In this document: piece after piece, positions 1 to 6,446 of the stretch
Numbering within the stretch: the first letter of the stretch is position 1
Layout: each line of letters starts with the position of its first letter
Source: Micrococcales bacterium
Lineage (GTDB): Bacteria > Actinomycetota > Actinomycetes > Actinomycetales > Cellulomonadaceae
Direction: 5' to 3'
Assembly (NCBI GenBank): GCA_009783975.1
Contig: WRCL01000025.1
Coordinates: 1 to 11,605 of the forward strand
DNA: 11,605 nt
Notes under the pieces: generated by a model
What the model was told of the DNA's origin: nothing
Database searches by the model: none
Seen by the model: only the letters and a program-made list of their open reading frames with translations
Translations under genes and position numbers: made by a program

Positions 1-583
1 GAGCGCCACACGGGTGCTCGACGGCACACGCCTGGAGGCGGCGATCGAAGCCGCCTTGCTGCTCGGGGTGCTCGCTGACCGTGCCGGTGACCGGGTCGAC
101 GTGCTCGCCTACGACCGCACGGTCCGTGCACGTGTCGCCGGGGCCAGCCGCGCCGAGCTGCTGCCGACGATGGCCGACCAGCTCGCACCGGTGGAACCGA
201 CCCTGCTGGAGACCGACTGGACCGGTGTCGCCGCGCAGGTCCAGGCCCGGATGGCGCAGCGTTCGCTCGTCGTGCTGCTGACGACGATCGACCCGGCCGC
301 CGCTGAGGCGGGGCTGCTCGACGTCGTCGCCCAGCTCGCCCGGCGCCACCAGGTGATCGTCGCGGCGGTCGCCGACCCTGAGCTGGAGGCTATGCGCACC
401 ACCCGCGGCGACGTCGTCGAGACCTACGAAGCCGCCGCCGCCGAACGCGCAGGTCTGGGCCACGCCGCTGTCGAGACACGTCTGCGGCGGCGCGGGGTCG
501 AAGTCGTCGAGGCCCTGCCCGGTGACCTTCCCCCTGCTCTGGCCGACCGTTACCTCGCGCTCAAAGCCGCAGGCAAGCTCTAG
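1..583 (+). CDS. DUF58 domain protein, C-terminal part (5' end outside window)
   Basis: The reading frame is open from base 2 with no start in view and ends at TAG 581-583, leaving about 193 residues. The GTG at 14 is internal, because the frame continues upstream as S-A-T-R before it. The stretch from the window edge, with R-L-E-A-A-I-E-A-A-L-L-L followed by A-G-D-R-V-D-V-L-A-Y-D, is the typical core of DUF58 proteins, which have a von Willebrand A-like fold. The later segment R-S-L-V-V-L-L-T-T-I-D fits the next beta strand and the MIDAS-like edge of such domains. DUF58 proteins usually have around 400 residues and are encoded beside MoxR-type AAA ATPases, with which they are thought to act in maturing or assembling other proteins at the membrane; that neighbour would lie to the left and is not visible. 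It converges on the DUF3039 gene with about 20 bp between the stops. Confidence 0.85.
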   Translation, partial: SATRVLDGTRLEAAIEAALLLGVLADRAGDRVDVLAYDRTVRARVAGASRAELLPTMADQLAPVEPTLLETDWTGVAAQVQARMAQRSLVVLLTTIDPAAAEAGLLDVVAQLARRHQVIVAAVADPELEAMRTTRGDVVETYEAAAAERAGLGHAAVETRLRRRGVEVVEALPGDLPPALADRYLALKAAGKL

Positions 584-585
584 GA

Positions 586-619
586 CTCACTTGCCAGCCC
601 CGCTCACTTGCCAGCCCCG
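586..619. repeat. 17-bp perfect tandem duplication at a convergent gene end
   Basis: The 17-mer ctcacttgccagccccg occurs at 586-602 and again, directly adjoining, at 603-619. The second copy contains the stop codon (TCA on the plus strand, 604-606) and the last codons of the DUF3039 gene. The first copy lies between the two converging stops. Because 17 is not a multiple of three, the duplication could only be tolerated outside coding sequence, which is where the extra copy sits. Confidence 0.9.
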
Positions 620-972
620 CGGCCAAAGCCCCAGCGCCGGCCGCCACCATCGCTGCTGTCACGCCCGCCGTCGTCGCCGTCGCCCCCGCTCATCCCTTCA
701 CGGATCTTGCGGCACACAGGGCAGATGGGGAACTTCGACGGGTCGCGCCCAGGGACCCACACCTTGCCGCACAAGGCGATCACTGGTTTGCCGCTGAGCG
801 CGGACTCCAGGATCTTCTCCTTGCGCACGTAGTGGGCGAAACGTTCACGGTCACCAGGTTCGAGCTCTTCGTGGGTCTCGGTGCGCTCGAGCACCGAGGT
901 CGCCGTGTCAGGCGCCGCGGGAGCCCCCAGGGGCTCGTCGGGACCAGGGTCGGCCATCGCCTCGAACGTCAT
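604..972 (-). CDS. DUF3039 domain-containing protein
   Basis: A 122-aa protein on the minus strand, ATG at 970-972 and stop at 604-606. The centre, R-F-A-H-Y-V-R-K-E-K-I-L-E-S-A followed by A-L-C-G-K-V-W-V-P-G-R-D-P and F-P-I-C-P-V-C, is the signature of DUF3039, a small family almost confined to Actinobacteria. The single Cys plus the C-P-V-C pair could form a small metal site, but the biochemical role is unknown. The N-terminal 40 residues are acidic and the last 30 are Gly/Asp/Arg-rich and probably disordered. The first ATG is preferred because a TAGACT -10 box lies 7 nt upstream with no Shine-Dalgarno sequence; a second in-frame ATG at 955-957 is possible. It is divergent from the antiporter gene. 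Confidence 0.88.
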   Translation of the reverse strand: MTFEAMADPGPDEPLGAPAAPDTATSVLERTETHEELEPGDRERFAHYVRKEKILESALSGKPVIALCGKVWVPGRDPSKFPICPVCRKIREGMSGGDGDDGGRDSSDGGGRRWGFGRGAGK

Positions 973-979
973 GCACGGC

Positions 980-985
980 AGTCTA
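980..985 (-). promoter_or_regulatory. candidate leaderless -10 box (TAGACT) for the DUF3039 gene
   Basis: On the minus strand TAGACT (GG-TAGACT) ends 7 nt before the ATG at 972, which would place transcription start at or next to the start codon. No convincing -35 hexamer and no Shine-Dalgarno sequence is visible. TANNNT is the usual actinobacterial housekeeping -10 pattern. Confidence 0.5.
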
Positions 986-1055
986 CCGGCGTGGTGGGTG
1001 GCTGCACCGCCCGCCAGGTGCCGACGGGGCAGCTATCCTCGTAGCGGCTCGACGC

Positions 1056-1063
1056 GGAGAGGA
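1056..1063 (+). promoter_or_regulatory. Shine-Dalgarno sequence of the antiporter gene
   Basis: GGAGAGGA lies 7 nt before ATG 1071 and fixes that start. A TATCCT hexamer at 1034-1039 could be the -10 box, which would make a short leader; no clear -35 is seen. Confidence 0.7.
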
Positions 1064-1070
1064 TCCACAC

Positions 1071-2027
1071 ATGCCTGCATTCTGGCTCGTCGTGGGTCTG
1101 GTCATGCTCGTCGGGGGTGCCGAGGTTGTCGTCAGGCAGGGTGCACAGCTCGCACGGCGCCTGCATGTGTCTCCGATCATCATCGGGCTGACCGTGGTGT
1201 CGATCGGCACGTCGGTGCCCGAGCTTGCTGTGGGCATCAACGCGATGGCCAACGAGCAGGGCAACCTCGTGCTCGGCAACATCGTCGGGACGAACATCGT
1301 CAACCTGCTGCTCATCTTGGGCCTGGCAGCGGTGATCCGGTCGGTTGCCCTGCGGCGCTCGACGATCAAGATCGACCTGCCGGCGATGGTCGGCGCATCG
1401 GTGCTGCTGCTCGTGCTCACCCTGGACGGCGAGCTGTCCACACGCGACGGGGTGATCTTGCTCGTCCCGGGTGTGCTGTACATGTGGATGGTGGTCGCCA
1501 CAGCCAAGCTCCGCACCCCCCGGGGCGAGGACGCGGTCGACGAAGAACCCCCGCCACGGCCCGGCTGGCGGTTCGCTGTGCGCGAGCTGGCGCTGCTCGC
1601 CGCAGGGATCGGCGTCATCGTCGTCGGTGCTGACCGCCTGGTCTCCGGTGCGGTCGACATCGCCAGCGCCCTGGGGGTCTCCGACACGATCATCGGGTTG
1701 ACGATCGTCGCCATCGGCACCTCAGCACCTGAGCTCGTCACGACGATCATGGCGACGATCCGCAACCAGCGCGGGATCGCCATCGGCAACCTGCTCGGCT
1801 CGTCGACCCTCAACCTCACGCTCATCTTGGGCGTCTCGCTGCTGTTCGGCCCGCAGGCCGTCGCCGTCGACGAGAGCTTCATCCGGGTCGACCTGCCGAT
1901 CATGGTGGCCGTCGCACTGGTGTGCATCCCGATCTTCACCACAGGCCGGCGTATCAGCCGCCCCGAAGGCGGTCTCATGGTCGCCGCGTACATGGCCTAC
2001 CTCACCTTCATCATCATCTCTGCCTGA
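1071..2027 (+). CDS. CaCA-family calcium/sodium antiporter (YrbG-like)
   Basis: A 318-aa integral membrane protein of the cation/Ca2+ exchanger superfamily, predicted to export Ca2+ in exchange for Na+ or H+. The two inverted-topology repeats are clear. Repeat 1 has G-T-S-V-P-E-L at residues 46-52 and G-N-I-V-G-T-N at 69-75. Repeat 2 has G-T-S-A-P-E-L at 216-222 and G-N-L-L-G-S-S at 239-245. The acidic residues E51 and E221 are those expected to bind the cation. Hydrophobic segments alternate through the protein in a pattern compatible with about ten helices. Residues 148-166 form a charged, Pro-rich cytoplasmic loop between the halves. Length matches bacterial YrbG-type exchangers (about 320 aa). 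A good Shine-Dalgarno sequence lies 7 nt upstream. Which ions it moves cannot be told from sequence. Confidence 0.93.
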   Translation: MPAFWLVVGLVMLVGGAEVVVRQGAQLARRLHVSPIIIGLTVVSIGTSVPELAVGINAMANEQGNLVLGNIVGTNIVNLLLILGLAAVIRSVALRRSTIKIDLPAMVGASVLLLVLTLDGELSTRDGVILLVPGVLYMWMVVATAKLRTPRGEDAVDEEPPPRPGWRFAVRELALLAAGIGVIVVGADRLVSGAVDIASALGVSDTIIGLTIVAIGTSAPELVTTIMATIRNQRGIAIGNLLGSSTLNLTLILGVSLLFGPQAVAVDESFIRVDLPIMVAVALVCIPIFTTGRRISRPEGGLMVAAYMAYLTFIIISA

Positions 2028-2092
2028 CCGGCGGCGGAGTGAACCTGCGGGTCGAAACGTGCCCCAACCATGACATCGCCGATGGATGTGGC

Positions 2093-2701
2093 ATGAACGA
2101 CATCGGGCCGCTGACCGTCGTGTCGCTGCTGCTCGTGGCGATGGCCGGGCGGGCGGTGTGGCGCCTGGCGACCCATCGCGCCACGACACAAAAAGCCGCC
2201 GTGGTCGCGCTGGTGCTCTGGGTGGTCCTCGGGGTCCCGGCCGTGGTCACCGAGGTGCGCCACCAGCAGACCCAGGCCGCGGCGACCTCGGCGGTGCGCC
2301 TGGTCACAGGCGACTCCAAGACCCGAGCGGTGTGCGAACGGTGGAGCGCCTCGCTGGTCAACACACGGGTCGCCGTCGGCGGGTGGGTCTGGTGGGGGTC
2401 GGACGTCGCCTGGCTCAGCCACTCGACCTGTGCCGAGCTTGGCGCGTGGTTGCGCTCGGACCGTCAGCACCCGACAACCGGCCAGGTGTTCGCCGTGCAC
2501 GTCGTGACCCACGAGGCCGTCCACATCACAGGCGTGACCTCAGAGGCGACGACCGAGTGCATCGCCATGGAGTGGGACAGCCGGGTCGCGCAGCACCTGG
2601 GCGCCTCACCACAGGTCGCCGAGCAGATGGCCACGACCTACCGCGCCGAGCTCTACCCCCACATCCGCGCCGAGTACCGCGGCCGCTGCTCCGAGGAGTA
2701 G
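2093..2701 (+). CDS. membrane-anchored HExxH (putative metallopeptidase) protein
   Basis: A 202-aa protein starting at ATG 2093, 65 nt after the antiporter stop, so possibly co-transcribed. Two N-terminal hydrophobic helices (about residues 5-24 and 35-54) anchor the rest. The soluble part carries H-E-A-V-H at 140-144, followed by S-E-A-T-T-E-C-I-A, with E151 or E155 placed to be a third zinc ligand, as in gluzincin-type metallopeptidases. Similar H-E-x-x-H...E...C motifs occur in unnamed actinobacterial membrane proteins I recall, none with a known substrate. Cysteines at 81, 113, 156 and 199 could form two disulfides if the domain is extracytoplasmic. The Shine-Dalgarno sequence is weak (GATGGA at 2081-2086). 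An in-frame GTG at 2039 would add 18 residues before the first helix and is less likely. Proteolytic activity is inferred only from the motif. Confidence 0.7.
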   Translation: MNDIGPLTVVSLLLVAMAGRAVWRLATHRATTQKAAVVALVLWVVLGVPAVVTEVRHQQTQAAATSAVRLVTGDSKTRAVCERWSASLVNTRVAVGGWVWWGSDVAWLSHSTCAELGAWLRSDRQHPTTGQVFAVHVVTHEAVHITGVTSEATTECIAMEWDSRVAQHLGASPQVAEQMATTYRAELYPHIRAEYRGRCSEE

Positions 2702-2712
2702 GGCCCGTCCCG

Positions 2713-2729
2713 ACTGGCGAGACGCCAGT
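2713..2729 (+). terminator. hairpin after the HExxH gene
   Basis: ACTGGCG / CGCCAGT forms a perfect 7-bp stem with a 3-nt loop, 12 nt after the stop at 2701. There is no U-tract, so it is either a GC-type terminator or simply a 3'-end stabilising hairpin. It lies 44 bp before the pgi -10 candidate, which suggests pgi is a separate transcription unit. Confidence 0.45.
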
Positions 2730-2772
2730 GTGCGCCCCAGCTCGCTATAGGTGCGTCAACCGGCCAGGTCGT

Positions 2773-2778
2773 TACGGT
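2773..2778 (+). promoter_or_regulatory. candidate leaderless -10 box (TACGGT) for pgi
   Basis: TACGGT ends exactly 6 nt before GTG 2785. The GGTGGGG that overlaps it ends only 2 nt from the GTG, too close for a normal Shine-Dalgarno sequence, so leaderless initiation fits better. No good -35 hexamer is visible. Confidence 0.45.
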
Positions 2779-2784
2779 GGGGAT

Positions 2785-4464
2785 GTGAGCGCACCTGTCG
2801 ACCCCACCACCACTGACGCCTGGGCAGCCCTGGCCGCCCACCATGACACCTTGGTCCCTGACCTGCGCGGCTGGTTCGCCGACGACCCCGACCGGGCCGC
2901 ACGGCTGAGCTTTGCCCTGGGCGACCTGCACGTGGACCTGTCGAAGAACCTCGTCACCGACACCACCATGAACCTGCTCGCACAGCTGGCCGAACAGGTC
3001 CAGGTGCCGCAGAGGTTCGCCGCGATGACCGCCGGGGAACAGATCAACGTCACCGAGGGCCGCTCGGTGCTGCACACAGCGCTGCGGCGCCCCGCCGGTA
3101 CCCAACCGCCGCTGGTCGTCGACGGCCAGGACGTCGACGCCGACGTCCACGCCGTGCTCGCACGGGTCTACGCGTTCGCCGAGCAGGTGCGCACCGGCGC
3201 GTGGACGGGGGTGACCGGGCGGCCGGTCGCCACGGTGGTGAACATCGGCATCGGAGGCTCTGACCTGGGTCCGGTCATGGTGTACGAGGCGTTGCGCCCC
3301 TACGTGCGCCCGGGCCTGACCTGCCGGTTCATCTCGAACATCGACCCGTCGGACCTGGCTGACACTGTCGCCGACCTTGACCCGGCCACGACGTTGTTCA
3401 TCGTCGCGTCCAAGACCTTCACGACGCTGGAGACCCTCACCAACGCCCGCCTGGCCCGCGAGTGGCTGCTGGGGAGCCTGGTCAACGCCGGGCACATCCC
3501 TGACACCCCAGAGGCCCGCGCCCAGGCCGTGGCGAAACATTTCGTCGCAGTCTCGACCGCGCTGGACAAGGTCGCCGAGTTCGGGATCGACCCGGCCAAC
3601 GCGTTCGGGTTCTGGGACTGGGTCGGCGGCCGGTACTCGGTGAGCTCGGCGATCGGCACGTCCCTGGCGGTCGCGCTCGGACCACAGGTGTTCGCCGAGA
3701 TGCTCGCTGGGTTCCACACTGTCGACACCCATGTGGCGACCCAGCCGTTGGACCGCAACGTCCCGGTCCTCATGGGCATGCTCAACGTGTGGTACACGAA
3801 CTTCTTCGGCGCCCACACCCATGCGGTGCTCCCCTACGACCAGCACCTGCACCGTTTCCCCGCGTACCTGCAACAGCTGACCATGGAGTCCAACGGCAAG
3901 TGCGTGCGCTGGGACGGCTCACCGGTGACCTGCGAGACCGGCGAGGTGTTCTGGGGCGAACCGGGCACCAACGGCCAGCACGCGTTCTACCAGCTCATCC
4001 ACCAGGGCACCCGGGTGGTCCCCGCAGACTTCATCGCCATGGCCACCCCCGCGAACCCGTTGTCCGACGGCCCCACCGACGCCCACGGCCTGTTCTTGTC
4101 GAACTTCTTCGCCCAGACCCGCGCCCTGGCCTTCGGCAAGACCGCCGAGGAGGTCCGCGCCGAAGGGACGCCCGAGCCGGTCGTCCCCGCCCGGGTGTTC
4201 GCCGGCAACCGCCCGACCACCTCGATCCTCGCCCCCGCCCTGACCCCGAGCGTCGTCGGCCAGCTCATCGCCTTGTACGAGCACATCACCTTCGTCCAGG
4301 GCGTCGTGTGGGGTATCGACTCCTTCGACCAGTGGGGCGTCGAGCTCGGCAAACAGCTCGCCACCGCCATCGCCCCCGCCGTCGTCGGCGACGCCACCGC
4401 CCTCGCAGCCCAAGACCCCTCGACCCGCCTGCTCATCGAGACCTACCGCTCCATGCGCCGCTGA
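2785..4464 (+). CDS. pgi: glucose-6-phosphate isomerase
   Basis: A 559-aa cytoplasmic enzyme converting glucose 6-phosphate to fructose 6-phosphate, the second step of glycolysis. It is also used in reverse in gluconeogenesis. Both family signatures are present: [14 protein letters not shown] at 278-291 and [18 protein letters not shown] at 506-523. The catalytic residues can be placed: E368 in T-M-E-S-N-G-K, H399 in G-Q-H-A-F-Y, and K523. The E-to-H spacing of 31 is the same as in the E. coli enzyme (E355/H386). The sugar-phosphate-binding stretches I-G-I-G-G-S-D-L-G and V-A-S-K-T-F-T-T are intact. Length agrees with the long bacterial form (549 aa in E. coli). The GTG start was chosen because it follows a stretch without coding character and a -10 box 6 nt upstream; the frame upstream of it is open only by chance. 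Confidence 0.97.
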   Translation: MSAPVDPTTTDAWAALAAHHDTLVPDLRGWFADDPDRAARLSFALGDLHVDLSKNLVTDTTMNLLAQLAEQVQVPQRFAAMTAGEQINVTEGRSVLHTALRRPAGTQPPLVVDGQDVDADVHAVLARVYAFAEQVRTGAWTGVTGRPVATVVNIGIGGSDLGPVMVYEALRPYVRPGLTCRFISNIDPSDLADTVADLDPATTLFIVASKTFTTLETLTNARLAREWLLGSLVNAGHIPDTPEARAQAVAKHFVAVSTALDKVAEFGIDPANAFGFWDWVGGRYSVSSAIGTSLAVALGPQVFAEMLAGFHTVDTHVATQPLDRNVPVLMGMLNVWYTNFFGAHTHAVLPYDQHLHRFPAYLQQLTMESNGKCVRWDGSPVTCETGEVFWGEPGTNGQHAFYQLIHQGTRVVPADFIAMATPANPLSDGPTDAHGLFLSNFFAQTRALAFGKTAEEVRAEGTPEPVVPARVFAGNRPTTSILAPALTPSVVGQLIALYEHITFVQGVVWGIDSFDQWGVELGKQLATAIAPAVVGDATALAAQDPSTRLLIETYRSMRR

Positions 4465-4653
4465 CCCCGGACAATGGGGACGGTTCCAATGTCTTGCCTG
4501 GTCAGGCGGTTGATTTGTCGTGCCCAGGGGCCGGTCAGAGCTGGATCCGCGAGGCCCTCGCATGAGCATCAGGTTGCCTGCGACGAGCGACGGCCAGCGT
4601 GAGGGCTGGCTGGCGTTGCTTGACGGTACTGGTGACCGATGCTGGTCACGAGG
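4465..4653. other. intergenic DNA between convergent pgi and the small-protein operon
   Basis: No gene is supported here. The frames that are open run antisense to the small operon on the right. The only structure I see is the inverted repeat at 4632-4649, listed separately. No clear U-tract terminator follows pgi. This is the left edge of the accessory block. Confidence 0.6.
4632..4649 (-). terminator. inverted repeat just after the small-protein operon
   Basis: GTGACC-gatgct-GGTCAC is a perfect 6-bp stem with a 6-nt loop, lying 4 nt beyond the stop of the HTH gene on the minus strand. A further direct copy of GGTCAC is at 4652-4657, overlapping that stop codon. It could be a weak terminator for this operon or for pgi from the other side. 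No U-tract is present. Confidence 0.35.
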
Positions 4654-4869
4654 TCACGAGTCGTCCATGATCTTGCGGCAGATACCCACCGCCCCGGCAC
4701 GTGTCAGACCCAGCGCGTTTGCGATCTCGCCATACGACGCCCCGGCTGCACGCAGAGCCTTGACGGTCTCGTTGCGCTCAGCGACAGCAGACTCCAAGAC
4801 CTCGCGGGCGAGGCGCACAGCGGCCTCCTGGTTGGTGGCGACGCCAAGCAGCGCCTGCTTGCTGGTCAT
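4654..4869 (-). CDS. small helix-turn-helix protein (third gene of the small operon)
   Basis: A 71-aa minus-strand protein, ATG at 4867-4869. Residues 2-35 are a charged amphipathic helix region. Residues 36-66, A-L-R-A-A-G-A-S-Y-G-E-I-A-N-A-L-G-L-T-R then a recognition helix ending I-C-R-K-I, fit a helix-turn-helix of the sigma-70 region 4/MarR-like type (G-x-S-Y-x-E-I-A-x-x-L-G-L-T). The start overlaps the stop of the 54-aa gene by 4 nt (ATGA), so the two are almost certainly translationally coupled. It may be the operon's own repressor, since an AT-rich inverted repeat lies over the operon promoter; that is an inference. It could instead be the antitoxin of a small TA-like unit. Confidence 0.72.
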   Translation of the reverse strand: MTSKQALLGVATNQEAAVRLAREVLESAVAERNETVKALRAAGASYGEIANALGLTRAGAVGICRKIMDDS

Positions 4870-5030
4870 GGCTTGGCATCCGTTCCAGCTTCGTCCTCGT
4901 CAGCCTGCCTCCAGTGCCCTGGGACGCGGCCGTCGGGACTGTCGCACGGTTCGACCCAGACCATACCGCGTTGCCGGAGGATCTTGCACGAAGCACGGAT
5001 AGCGTGCTTGAGCTGCGAGCGTGTCGCCAT
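4866..5030 (-). CDS. 54-aa small protein, middle gene of the operon (unrecognised)
   Basis: An ATG at 5028-5030 opens a 55-codon frame ending at TGA 4866-4868. It begins M-A-T-R-S-Q-L-K-H-A-I-R and continues through K-I-L-R-Q-R-G-M-V-W-V-E-P-C-D to an acidic tail ending E-A-G-T-D-A-K-P. The case for it being a gene is positional. Its ATG shares one base with the stop of the upstream gene (TGATG), and its stop overlaps the start of the HTH gene (ATGA), so it fills exactly the gap of an otherwise gapless operon. The N-terminal third is basic and helical, the C-terminal third acidic; there are two cysteines (15 and 29). I recognise no family. It falls below usual length cut-offs and may be missed by gene callers. 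Confidence 0.72.
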   Translation of the reverse strand: MATRSQLKHAIRASCKILRQRGMVWVEPCDSPDGRVPGHWRQADEDEAGTDAKP

Positions 5031-5362
5031 CAGGCTGCGTCTCTGGTCCGCCGTAGGAGCGAGGTCACCACCGACATGCGCTCAGCTTGGGAGATGACGC
5101 CGGAGAACGGGCCCATCTGGCGCATGTCGTTGCCGTGCTCGCCTTCGAGCAGGCACATACCCACCAGGTCTTCGACAGGACCGCGAAGCAGGGTCTCCCA
5201 CTCCTCGAGCCACGTACCTGGGCTCCCCCACCCCTGGAGGCGGTACTGCTCGCGCATACGGTCGACGTTGCGCAGCCCGATCTCACGGACTCGGTCCGGG
5301 TTGCGACGGATGTGCTCGACGACGACACGATGCAACTCATACTTGAACTCGTCGCTGCGCAT
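5030..5362 (-). CDS. 110-aa conserved-type actinobacterial hypothetical (first gene of the operon)
   Basis: A minus-strand protein starting M-R-S-D-E-F-K-Y-E-L-H-R. It is highly charged and probably all helical, with W-L-E-E-W-E-T-L-L-R-G-P at 51-62 and an R-Q-M-G-P-F-S-G-V-I segment at 81-90 followed by S-Q-A-E-R. I recall similar W...W..LL..G and PF-G-V...ER patterns in short unnamed actinobacterial proteins, some fused to or encoded beside HTH antitoxin-like proteins, but I cannot name the family. ATG 5362 is preferred because GAGGAGGAG (5372-5380) lies 9 nt upstream. The alternative GTG at 5371, adding three residues, directly abuts that sequence. It overlaps the next gene by one base. 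Confidence 0.75.
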   Translation of the reverse strand: MRSDEFKYELHRVVVEHIRRNPDRVREIGLRNVDRMREQYRLQGWGSPGTWLEEWETLLRGPVEDLVGMCLLEGEHGNDMRQMGPFSGVISQAERMSVVTSLLRRTRDAA

Positions 5363-5371
5363 CGCGGACAC

Positions 5372-5380
5372 CTCCTCCTC
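5372..5380 (-). promoter_or_regulatory. strong Shine-Dalgarno sequence deciding the ATG 5362 start
   Basis: On the minus strand GAGGAGGAG lies 9 nt before ATG 5362 and directly abuts an alternative in-frame GTG (5371). This operon therefore has a leader, unlike the neighbouring TA operons. Confidence 0.7.
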
Positions 5381-5390
5381 GACTCGCGAG

Positions 5391-5412
5391 GTATGTATCC
5401 CCCATCATACAT
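5391..5412 (-). promoter_or_regulatory. promoter/operator candidate of the three-gene small operon
   Basis: AT-rich island in GC-rich DNA with a perfect inverted repeat ATGTAT-N8-ATACAT (5393-5398 and 5407-5412). The same bases also read as GTATG-N10-CATAC (5391-5410). On the minus strand TATGAT (5404-5409) is a likely -10 box and lies inside the repeat, so a bound protein would block transcription. The HTH protein of the operon is the obvious candidate ligand, by inference. Confidence 0.5.
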
Positions 5413-5572
5413 GACTAAGGCAGGGGACTGGCGTGGAAGCGCCTTGGATCTGTACGGGGGTTGGTCAGCATGGGTCGGTGACTGAGGCGATCAGGACGGG
5501 CCATCCGCGCCAGTCGTGGATGACCAGCAAGAACGCCTGGCACGAGGAATTGGAAAGTCGTTGCCGAAGGGC

Positions 5573-5947
5573 TCAGACGGGCACGACGTCGACGTGGAGG
5601 CCGAGCGTCGCAGCCAGGTGAGCGATGTCGCTGGGGTCGCTGGTGTAGATCACGTCACCGTCGGTGGCGGTGAGCACCAGAGCAGCGTCGACCACGTCGT
5701 TGGTGCCTGACTGGGCCAAGAGCCTGCCGATGGCCAGCGCTACCGGGTCGGTCAGAGGTATGGCATCGACCGCTGTGACCATCCGGGCAAGGTTGGCCTG
5801 GCGGCCGTCGCCTCGCCAGACCTGGGACACCACGGCGGTGCTGGTGACTGGGACCTCGCCTCGTGCACGTGCCGCTTTGACCCGGGTCCAGGCGGCACGG
5901 TCGTTCCGTTCTGCAGCGATGAACGCCCCCGCGTCGAAGACCATCAT
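5573..5947 (-). CDS. vapC: PIN-domain ribonuclease toxin, VapC-like
   Basis: A 124-aa PIN-domain protein, expected to be a Mg2+-dependent endoribonuclease toxin neutralised by the product of the gene before it. Acidic residues visible, counting from ATG 5947: D5 in V-F-D-A-G-A-F-I, E13 in A-A-E-R-N-D, D84 and D87 in T-N-D-V-V-D-A-A-L-V, and D104 and D107 in T-S-D-P-S-D-I. The second canonical PIN acid, usually a Glu in the region of residues 39-45, is Gln here (V-V-S-Q-V-W-R). I recall the Q-V-W-R form as common in one actinobacterial PIN subgroup, with the E-R-x-D Glu present. Three starts are possible in GTGATGATG (5950, 5947, 5944). ATG 5947 shares one base with the antitoxin stop. The gene runs in a two-gene operon with the antitoxin first, as is usual for vapBC. 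Confidence 0.88.
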   Translation of the reverse strand: MMVFDAGAFIAAERNDRAAWTRVKAARARGEVPVTSTAVVSQVWRGDGRQANLARMVTAVDAIPLTDPVALAIGRLLAQSGTNDVVDAALVLTATDGDVIYTSDPSDIAHLAATLGLHVDVVPV

Positions 5948-6231
5948 CACGCGGCGTCCGTGGCGAGGTGGTGCCCTCGCACGACGATCGCGGCCTCTCG
6001 GTCAGTGCGCACCTGCGCGGCAACCTCCTCGTCGGTGATGGCACCGTGCTCGGCCTCGTACACGGCGAGAGCCTCGTCCAGGGCACGCAGGCGTGCGTCG
6101 CGCGCCACCTTCTCGACCATCGCGGTGTTGGCCCACTCGCTCAGCGAGGCGTAGCCCCCGTCAGCAACTGACTGTTGCCCCGCTGCCAGCACGTCGGCAT
6201 CAGCAGTGATCGTCACACGCTGCTTCGTCAT
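5947..6231 (-). CDS. vapB: VapB-like antitoxin (ribbon-helix-helix type)
   Basis: A 94-aa protein. Residues 3-10, K-Q-R-V-T-I-T-A, would be the DNA-contacting beta strand of a ribbon-helix-helix. Residues 26-38, G-Y-A-S-L-S-E-W-A-N-T-A-M, match the G-x-x-S-x-S-E-W-x-N-x-A pattern of ParD/VapB-type RHH proteins. The acidic C-terminal half (residues 50-82) would wrap the toxin. The stop TGA (5947-5949) overlaps the toxin start. There is no Shine-Dalgarno sequence, but TATGAT ends 6 nt before the ATG and an AT-rich inverted repeat lies just upstream. This fits leaderless, autorepressed expression by the VapBC complex (known behaviour of the family, inferred here). Confidence 0.85.
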   Translation of the reverse strand: MTKQRVTITADADVLAAGQQSVADGGYASLSEWANTAMVEKVARDARLRALDEALAVYEAEHGAITDEEVAAQVRTDREAAIVVRGHHLATDAA

Positions 6232-6237
6232 ACCAAC

Positions 6238-6267
6238 ATCATAGCAACAGTATGAATATATGCATAC
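6238..6267 (-). promoter_or_regulatory. leaderless promoter and operator of vapBC
   Basis: On the minus strand TATGAT (6238-6243) ends 6 nt before ATG 6231. Upstream, GTATG-aatatatg-CATAC (6250-6267) is an 18-bp inverted repeat covering the spacer and -35 region. This is where an autorepressing VapB complex would be expected to bind. The half-site GTATG/CATAC is the same as at 5391-5410, with 8 instead of 10 nt between arms. Confidence 0.55.
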
Positions 6268-6285
6268 CCACCGTCCAGTCGGTGG
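6268..6285. repeat. short hairpin beside the vapBC operator
   Basis: CCACCG-tccagt-CGGTGG, a perfect 6-bp stem with a 6-nt loop, directly adjoins the vapBC operator. It lies about 160 bp beyond the end of the next TA operon. The rest of 6286-6446 shows no gene I can support. It is too far from that stop to be an obvious terminator, and its role is unknown. Confidence 0.35.
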
Positions 6286-6446
6286 CGGGCTCTGAGGTCA
6301 CGTGCGCGTTCGGCGAAGGTCGGCGATGAACTCGTGCGCCTTTGACCACCCTGCCCGCCTACGTCACCCTGGATGCGCCGCCGCATCACGCGTCTACGTT
6401 CGCACGTCGCGGATCTGCACCGACGATCGCAGGCTTCCTTGACGGG

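Noticed and set aside
2086..2784. Upstream extension of the pgi frame
   Set aside because: The frame overlaps the HExxH gene and reads Arg/Gly/Pro-rich sequence unlike any isomerase; the enzyme family begins near GTG 2785.
2653..3873. 406-codon minus-strand frame opposite pgi
   Set aside because: The product is low-complexity Val/Gly/Asp/His sequence mirroring pgi codons, while pgi on the plus strand has both family signatures.
5413..5572. Possible small gene between the three-gene operon and vapC
   Set aside because: Only short frames without ribosome sites were found, and they continue into the antisense of vapC.
6290..6355. Short minus-strand tail reading W-S-K-A-H-E-F-I-A-D-L-R-R, looking like an antitoxin C-terminus
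   Set aside because: The frame is closed by a stop about 20 codons upstream and has no start, so there is no support for a gene or a datable pseudogene.
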